Assembly (NCBI GenBank): GCA_020747015.1
Contig: JAGTJM010000036.1
Coordinates: 248,001-312,000 of the forward strand
Length of the DNA: 64,000 nt
Direction: 5' to 3'
Origin: Pyrenochaeta sp. MPI-SDFR-AT-0127
Taxonomy: Eukaryota > Ascomycota > Dothideomycetes > Pleosporales > Cucurbitariaceae
The notes beneath the pieces were generated by a model. That model ran no database searches. It saw only the letters and a program-made list of their open reading frames with translations, and was not told where the DNA came from. The translations under genes were made by a program, and so were the position numbers. Each line of letters opens with the position of its first letter. The stretch's first letter is position 1. Positions 56,810 to 64,000 of this stretch are shown here, piece by piece.

Positions 56810-57978
56810 CTAACAGTTTTTAGGGCCATGGTTGGGCTGGGTGCCATAAGGGTTATCGGTTGGGCGTTCATTACCACCTTTCCAACATCGAGCCAGTCCC
56901 ATCCAAAGGCTGACTCCTGGATAATACACGTTCCCAAAGACAAGGTTGTCTACGATATCATGATAAGTATTTGGTTCTTTTAAGTCTTGAACAAGAGTAG
57001 TAGTCTTGAATAGGTACTTACTTGAGCATGCGCATCTGGCTCTAATGTTGTAAAGATATACAGCGGTGTCGTAACAAGGCAAAGAGGGCTCGGAACCAGT
57101 CTCCTATAGCGGGTAAGATGTTAGATTCGTTATGACTAGCAGCAGCACTGGAACCCATATGGGGGCGAGATGGTATGCAGTTAGTTTCCAGGCTTACCGA
57201 GCAGATAAATGTTCCAGAATCTATAAGTGTTTGAAGTTAGATAGTGCTAGATTAGCATCCAAGTGTCTTGGAATAGCGCACTTGCCTTCAGTGCAGGCCA
57301 TGCGGGCACAAGCACCGGGCGGGGCTCCGCAGTAACCCCCAAGGTTAGCCAGGTCGGTGATTGCTTTCTGGATGTATTGACAAACGGTAAGTAGGAGATC
57401 TCAAACACTGGGACTGGATGCAGGAGAAGACTCACGTCTATCGCCCAGGTCAAGGCTGCCTCTAGCCCGTGGCAAGAGTAGGTCTCACGCTTGTTGAGAA
57501 CACCCTCGGTCGAGGCGGTAGTTCCATTGAACAAACCCAACGCCATAGCGGAATCTTCTGGGGCATAGTCCGGGTTGAGTGCAATGATCTGATTCATGAT
57601 GGACTACGGAGAACGGAGTATTAGCAGAGAGTCTTTCGAGGCAGAGAAACGAGGTGTATCGTGAATAACAGGGTTAAACCGCGAAAGAAAGGACATACCT
57701 CTGCGTCTCCCGTGAGGGTGATGTCGAGACCCCCCTTGGACACCGGGCCAGTCCAGATCATCCCAACGGCAGTGGCATGATCAGTTCGGGTCTGGAGGTC
57801 AGCCACCACTTCTTTCATGAACGGAACTCTCGATCCCTGTCAGTTACGAGTGTTAGTCAATAAAACAGGTATCATAGGTCACTCGTTATTGGATTGTATG
57901 GGCAATTGACGGCTGGGAACTTACTCGTGCTACGATACTCAGGAGAGCAGTGATCGCGAAAGAGCAGATAGACAACAT
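56810..57978 (-). CDS. secreted cysteine-rich protein with Kex2 pro-domain
   Basis: Seven exons (57925-57978, 57699-57836, 57436-57603, 57286-57367, 57198-57220, 57022-57103, 56810-56949) encode 228 residues. A signal peptide (MLSICSFAITALLSIV…) is followed by a cysteine-free pro-region of about 85 residues ending VLNKR (residues 102-103 are Lys-Arg). All ten remaining cysteines lie after it: SCHG, YCGA, ACARMACTE, ICS, PCYD, RCACS, LARCW and the C-terminal KNC. The fourth intron (57221-57285) is best read as GC-AG, with donor AG|GCAAGT matching the GC-type consensus; GAT then joins S-G-T-F-I-C-S. No family was recognised. Pro-domain removal by Kex2 is common in fungal effectors, so this is an effector candidate. 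It lies about 850 bp from the pectinase. Confidence 0.72.
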
Positions 57979-60468
57979 GATGCAAGTGATAATGATGATG
58001 TTCTGAGTCGTTCTCGATTGACCGCCCTATGCGTGTGGCTCTAGATGGAATCGCCCACCCTTTTATATTCGAAATTGTAGCTCATGTCAAGGGTCGCGTT
58101 AACACTTAGTACAGCGTAAACCCTGCGTCAACCCCGCGTCTACAATCATATGGGATACCGTAGGCATTCGTCGAATAAAAGTGTCGACCATGATACCATT
58201 GTTGACGTAGGTTTCTAATCATAGAGATCCTCGATATTCGTGCATTAAGCTTATGGGCGTCTTCTACAGTCTCAAATAAATCGTACTATTTTTTTTCGAA
58301 CTAGAGCTAAGTCCAAGTTCCTATCTAGTGGTAGTCAGTGCTGTGTATCTTCGCTAAAAGATCTGACATGCCTTAACGAAGCACTTTTGGCTTCCTTCGA
58401 GGCCTGTTGAGATAACAATCAAAACAAGAATCAATAGGTCTGCTTATTGGAAAAACCGGAACCCGTAAGATAGTAAAGATCAATGTGCCGGTGACCACAT
58501 CATCTATACTCCTCTGGATGATACCATAGTGTAACACCCCGAGGCTTTCTACAGTGTGGTACAATAGAAATATGTGGTGCAACCCACTTCGGAGACTTAT
58601 GGTCATGCTACAGCAAATGCATCCTTCGAGGTCTCGTATCCTTCGAGACCTCGTTTACGCTAAGTCTTGCAAGGCTGAATCGATAGGATCTTGACCGGTC
58701 CTAACTCGGGTCTAGCACGCTATTGGGCTTACGAAAACATGATCAGACTAATACTTGTGGTGCACTGTTCAAAAGCTGCAGATTACCCACATAGTCCATA
58801 TAGATTCCCACATTCGCAATTAGTTAATGCTAGCAGTTCTAACGCCAGGGGTGGACAAGATCCTTACGTAAGGTAACGAATCTTGCTCCTTTCCTCAATT
58901 GATCCTTAAACTTCTTTCGCGCCGCTTACGTTTCCATTTTACCAATAATTGTGTTTCACTCTACCGCCTATTTGGGTCCTATCAATCTATTTCTACGATT
59001 CCCCGGCTATTTATTATGCATCACAAGAAAGGATTACCCTAAATTCCTTAATTGCATATCTCTAACAGCGCTACTAATTAACTACTTGTCTACTAGCAGG
59101 TCTATCCGCCATCGTCATGGTCTCGCATAATGATCAGGTTAGCGGAAAGTGCTATCGCAATGACTGTGCCGCCCTGCCTATTAGTAAATGTGGATAGGTT
59201 ATCGATCGCTGCACTCAGCTGACGACGAGACTTGGGCCCGTTTTAGCGCTCGCGCTAAGACTAGATTACAAAAGCGTATCGCGCACTTAAATGCGCCCGA
59301 GATTGTTGATTGCCTAGAGTGAATTTCGGTCGAAGATGCGGCCAGCCTGGACGGTGCCTCAACTGTTGCGCTACGGGAGCGGTTTCTCGCGTGGATTGCG
59401 GAGAAAGTGGCGCGACAGACATTAACTGTGTGAGAGGAGCACTCCAGATCATCGAGAACGAGATTCCAGTCGCCATAGAGTAAGCTTGCAACCACGCTAC
59501 ATTGAATGAGATTTGCGAGGCTGATAATTATTTACTTACAGATTCGTGGCTCACGAAGACGAAGTTTGGGTCGGTTCAGCGGCGGTGCATATATTATGCG
59601 ATTGCTATCTTGCCTAACATATCTTCCTTCCTCTCCAAAACCGACGTATAGAGTACAAGCTTCAGACTACGTGCGTCCGGTACGGACAACTCTAGTGCAA
59701 ACGATCCGAAGGAAAGTCGGGATGAGCACCAGTAACTTTGTCCCTGAGGGTGCTTTCCGACTTAACAGCAATAGAGAACGACATTCCCAAGATGAGGGTA
59801 CCACGGTGAATTAGGCCAGAATCAAGCACTAGACGAGGCACAAGGACTGGCGGTAATGGCGAGCTTGGTCAGAAGACGGAGGACGGTGTTGATCTGGTTT
59901 GTCTGAGTTGATGTTTTCGTATAAGGCGGGGGCGCCAGTCACAGCGTTTCTGCGAACTCGGTTGAGCGGTCGCGCTTCTATCACCAGATTCGCTACCCCG
60001 AGGCAGTGAACTTGGTTTTATCCGTGCTGATATATCCTTCATAATCCCGTATAATTTAGCACTGATATATTTGCGTCCAAGAATTAGGTCTCGTAACACC
60101 TGCTTTTCTGCTCTGAGATAGGAGTACGCTGGCTTTTAGTAAATTCAAAGCCTATGCGCACCACGAATATTACCTATAAAAACAATTTGCGATTACTGGA
60201 GACATGCACTCGGAGGCGAAACACATTATAGAATACGAAGCCGAGCTGAACAATGGAGCGCCGGCTGAGCCCGCCACCCACGCCAGATGAGGAACTGTTA
60301 AGCGTACCTGAATGCATCGCGAGCCGCTGCCATAAAAGGGGGGAGAGAAGGCAGCGAGCTTTATATCTACTAAAATCTTGCCTATTTTCCCTCGCTCTGG
60401 TTCTCACTCATATCTAAGTGCCTCCTATACGTTCATTTCTACCAGTGTGCCACATTCTTGAATGAAAT
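57979..60468. other. gene-poor stretch with a coding relic
   Basis: About 2.5 kb. A possible decayed coding stretch at 59221-59433 is listed separately. No other supported feature. Confidence 0.5.
59221..59433 (+). pseudogene. short decayed coding-like stretch
   Basis: In one frame it reads DDETWARFSARAKTRLQ…, then a TGA (59320-59322), then ISVEDAASLDGASTVALRER… to another TGA (59431-59433). The composition looks coding and the frame continues across the first stop; a C-to-T change could have made it. No family recognised. Confidence 0.25.
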
Positions 60469-61219
60469 ATGCATTCGCACCGGTCCCAAAACATGTCCAG
60501 CCGCCTCTTTGCCGCATGGGTCTTCCTCTCGCTCCACATGCACCTGGCCTCCGCCGCTACCGTGGTGTCTATCCGCAGCGAAGATAGTTTCAAGGCGATG
60601 CGCGAATGCGCCAGAGACTGCTTGGCCTGGAATGGTAGCAGTGATCTCCTCGGCAAGTTTGGGTGCAACTATCCTGCCCCAAATGACTGCCTATGCCGGA
60701 CCGATCTCGCCGCCGCTGCCACCAAGCACCTGAGTACGTGCTGTGCAGGCAAATGCACCGTGGGACCAGCCGAGGGTGACATCTCGACGGCCATTAGTGT
60801 GTACCAATCGTACTGTATGGCCAATGGGTACGACGTGGTTGCTGGCGCGGCTGCGGCCCCAACAGTAACCGCCATATCGAAGCAAACCGGTAATTATATA
60901 TCACTCCGCTTGCACAACATCAACGAAAAAGATGGACCAATGGGGTCGAATGCTAACTCGTGGGGTCTTAGGATCGACCGGCGCGCCAACAACAAGACAA
61001 CAACCAGTCACCAACCAGCCAGCGCAAACGGGCAATGCCGGCCAAAACCAATCGTCGGGCGGAGGCGGCGGCCTTAGTACTGGTGCTATGATTGGTATCA
61101 TTGCGCCCATTGTCTCCATCTTCGCTGCTGTGATTGGTATTGGCCTTAAGATCTATTTTGGCCGTAAGCAGACTACGAATGAGAAGAAGCGTTTGCAACA
61201 ACAACAGTGGGGATCTTGA
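60469..61219 (+). CDS. CFEM-like cysteine-rich membrane protein
   Basis: Two exons (intron 60890-60971) encode 222 residues. The start MHSHRSQNMSSRLFAAWVFL gives a signal peptide ending near LASA; a start at the second Met (SSRL) is also possible. The extracellular part has nine cysteines in a CFEM-like pattern (ECARDC, FGCNY, DCLC, TCCAGKC, YC) over about 70 residues. A low-complexity Gln/Thr/Gly stalk with SSGGGGG follows, then one membrane segment (TGAMIGIIAPIVSIFAAVIG) and a short basic tail (KIYFGRKQTTNEKKR). It is therefore a type I surface protein. CFEM proteins act as cell-surface receptors, adhesins or heme binders; the spacing here is not perfect, so related cysteine-rich families remain possible. 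Confidence 0.75.
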
Positions 61220-61764
61220 GGAGTACTATCCTACTAGAGAATTCTTAGTATAGCGTACGGGAGGCTACTATGGTTAATTATAACCTCAAGCATTAATATA
61301 GGAAGTCTAGTTAGCTAGCGGCTAGCTTACTTTTCGGGACGCGTTAAGTACGCTTATACGCGTAGATCTCTATCTTAACCGCCTGATACCGTGTCCATAT
61401 ATTATACAACTCCTTTCTATTATATAGATCGATCTATTTATTTTCTACTCTCTATATGGAGTACGAGTATATTAGCTATATACCTATACTGTTCTATCCT
61501 AATACTTGTATAGTTATAAAGTACTATAGTCAGCTATATAACTCTACTAGCACTCTGGCCGATATCGAGGAGAGGTCACCAAGAAATGTTTCGTTGGCAT
61601 CAAATTGCTAGGTCTAGTGTGTTGATGCACGATCGAGTATGGCACGTGTGGATTGCCAGGCCCTGTCGATGCCGATTCCCAGGGCTCTGTATCTGTTCCG
61701 TGATGCTTGTAAAGAAAATGGGTGACATCCGCCCATCCATCCAATATTTCATTGCCGAATTATG
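61220..61764. repeat. TA-rich block beside the HET gene
   Basis: Strongly AT/TA-rich from about 61235 to 61550, with CTAGC and TATATA words (AGCTAGCGGCTAGCT near 61313). It resembles the decayed, RIP-like DNA seen near 38.7 kb. No gene. Confidence 0.4.
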
Positions 61765-63758
61765 CTACACCAGTTTTACCAGAACTGGTTCAAAATATCC
61801 ACCAGCCATAGCCTGTCCGTCCATGAAGCCGTGCACGTAACTGCCAGAAGGGTTAGTATATTCAAAAGAAGCCACACAATCGATTCAATGTCTTACCATT
61901 CTCCAAGAAACCTATACCCAGTCTCACATCTCCGGACCAAGAACGGGACATCACACCCAAGGATCGCAAAGATAACATCCCCCTTGACCGCAACTGCAGG
62001 TACGAGCCCGGCGGACAAACGCGATGTGAAGAACCGACGGTGCAGGAACGCAGTCTTATTCTCCAGTGACATTACCGCCTTACGCATCGCGAACAGTTCT
62101 TGAACCGACTTTGGCGGAATCGAGCCCACGCCGGGAATGCTCACTTCGGACCCAAAGCGTACGCCCTGCCATTGATCGGCGAGGAGTATGCGCCAGAAAA
62201 TGGGGCTGAATTGGCAGGCTAGTGAGGCTTCGTCGTCGGAATCGGAGTCGGAGTCAGGGTCTGCACTCTGAGAGAGTGCGATTGTTGGGAGACCTAGTTT
62301 CTTGTTCAACAAGATTCTGATCCATCGTGAGGCGGGCCCGTCGGTTGGGAAGAATGGTCCATTACTGGTGGGCGGACTGACATCCTCGAGCACGTCGATC
62401 GCGAAGCCAAGTACAGTCAGTGACCCTTCTTGAGTATTACAGGTTGCAAAGTGGCGGGAGCCTTGCGTGGCGCTATAGATACTCTTCTTGATTTGAGCGC
62501 CAGAGCCGAATAGTAAGGCCGTCCAACTTGAAGTTGACTTCGTGTTGATATAAAACGCTCTATTCGACAAATCAATCTGAAAGGTCGTCTTGCTGGAAGC
62601 AAGAGCTGCTTCCTTTTCAATCTCCTGGTCAGGTACCGCGCGATCATCGCGATTTGTATAATCGTCATGAAGCTGCAACTCAAGAAGAGAACCTTGAGAA
62701 GCGATCCACGAGGGAGCCCAGCTCGCCAGATCCAGGGGACGACTCGTGTAACCGTCTCGATTCAGAGTATTATGAGTCCAAGACAACCAGTGAATACTGT
62801 CCATCTGTTTGAGAAGTCCGGCAGCAGCCTCAACATACACCTGATTAACCGTCTTGCGGTAGTCGATGTCACATAGTTTCACAGTGTCATCAAACAAACC
62901 TAGTATGGCAAACACCTTATCGCGCGGATCCGTGGCTTCCGATGCTCTCACCCCACAAAGAACCGTTTTCAACGCCTGACGCCCCAACGGATACCCTTTC
63001 TTCAGCGCGCAAATAAAATCCAACCGATCCGAAACATGGACAAATTGACCACTATAAAACGTCTTATCCAGATTCAACATCGACCACGTAATCTTATCCA
63101 AAAGCTGTCTCGACTCCCCCAAGGACTGAAGCAACTCCCACTCGAACCTCTCCTCACCACACACAACCGTAAGCTCCTTTCCGAAAACCACTTCCTGCAA
63201 GATCCACACCCTGGACCACCACGGCCGTCGTAACAGCTCTGTAAGCGCCTCCCAACCTTCCATTCGGTGATTACTTTCGATTAGGCCGACAAGTCTGCCG
63301 ATTCGTAGATCGCCTGAGTTCATACATGCTTTCAGCCAATTGAGGAGACTGATTGCTGCGTCGAGATTCTCGATTGCTTCGCCCATCCAGACGTAGACCC
63401 TTGTTGCTTTCCGATAGATACTAGTCATTTCCTTGACTTGTTGCGTGCGCTCGTCAATGTCTTCCTGGTTTATGCATATGGCGTCGATCCATAGCGTGAG
63501 CGACTCGGTTGTATGACGCAGATCTTTTAGGGCAGAGAAAAGGTTCTGCGTTACCCAGAACGGCTTGCCGTTGAGACTGATGTCTTGCTTATTTTCTGGA
63601 CTACCCCAGGTGTAAGAAAGGGCACTGTACTGCGCGGATTCGAGGCCGGCGTGGGCGATTGTACAGTCAACAGGCGCTGTGCGGCCTAATGATGGCTGTA
63701 TTGTGATCAGCCGGATGGAACCGACCTGCGGTTCGAGATTGTTGTACTGGTACGCCAT
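61765..63758 (-). CDS. HET-domain protein
   Basis: Two exons (61897-63758 and 61765-61840; intron 56 bp) encode 645 residues. HET-domain landmarks: YSALSYTWGSPEN, LTLWIDAICINQEDIDERTQ, IYRKATRVYVWMGE, LLRRPWWSRVWILQE and ATDPRDKVFAILGL. The second exon completes the usual tail: RFLGE|CYVHGFMDGQAMAGG; without it the protein would stop at GEW. A Ser/Asp run (DPDSDSDSDDE) near residue 510 is unusual. The likely role is heterokaryon incompatibility or another non-self-triggered cell death. The sequence is uninterrupted. Confidence 0.93.
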
Positions 63759-64000
63759 TGAAGCTTTGAATATAACAATCGCAAAGGTTGATCGAGAGAA
63801 AACGTGTCATGGTGAAGGTTTTGCGCGGAGTGCATAGATAGCGTGGTGCGGCTGAACGTACAGCGTTGTGGTGTTCCGATTCTAGGTTTCAACGGTAGAG
63901 AGGCATCCGAGGGGACGCTCTCAACCAACCATAAGTACCCCACATGCGCCAACACGAAGCAAGGCCCTAGCACACGTGACCATTCGCCATGCTAAGGACG

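Noticed and set aside
1..64000. tRNA genes, CRISPR arrays, secondary-metabolite backbone genes, intact transposons
   Set aside because: Looked for characteristic boxes, repeat-spacer periodicity and large PKS/NRPS or transposase frames; none found by eye.

Overview
This is nuclear DNA of a filamentous ascomycete. Genes are split by short GT-AG introns: about half of the 46 introns I could place are 44-51 bp. Many products are fungal families (HET-domain proteins, a CFEM-like protein, a GPI-type fasciclin, GH28 pectinase, small cysteine-rich secreted proteins). The mix suggests a plant-associated Dothideomycete, perhaps Pleosporales. That is an inference from gene content, not a measured placement. 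All gene models were assembled by hand from open frames and splice signals.

Layout. 0-22 kb is mostly housekeeping: the end of a Bud14/Tea4-like SH3 polarity protein, a small secreted protein, a long gene-poor stretch, a degenerate magnesium-chelatase-like AAA protein, an NAD kinase, a HET relic, an F-box-like protein, a Cwf23/DNAJC17-type J-domain splicing factor, the tRNA pseudouridine synthase Pus4, an SLC35F-type transporter and the Rab7 GTPase Ypt7. 22-28 kb carries two surface or secreted products: an S10 carboxypeptidase and a two-FAS1 fasciclin.

28-42 kb is the most unusual part. A predicted 1212-residue protein joins an intact protein kinase, a HeLo-like helical segment and a C-terminal pseudokinase. 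A second helical-domain pseudokinase gene converges on it, and an intronless HET-domain gene and an intronless subtilase with FG-GAP/VCBS-like repeats follow. HeLo-like and HET proteins are known from fungal non-self recognition and regulated cell death, so this block reads as a candidate recognition/cell-death neighbourhood. A second intact HET gene lies at the right end and a HET fragment near 12.5 kb.

43-64 kb is accessory: a 14-cysteine secreted protein, a scytalone-dehydratase-like protein, an AhpC/TSA-type thioredoxin-fold protein, two large coiled-coil genes in divergent orientation, a GH28 polygalacturonase, a secreted protein with a Kex2-type pro-domain and a predicted GC-AG intron, a CFEM-like membrane protein and the HET gene. 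TA-rich, TE-relic-like blocks lie at about 38.6-38.8 and 61.2-61.5 kb. No tRNA, rRNA, CRISPR array or intact transposon was seen.
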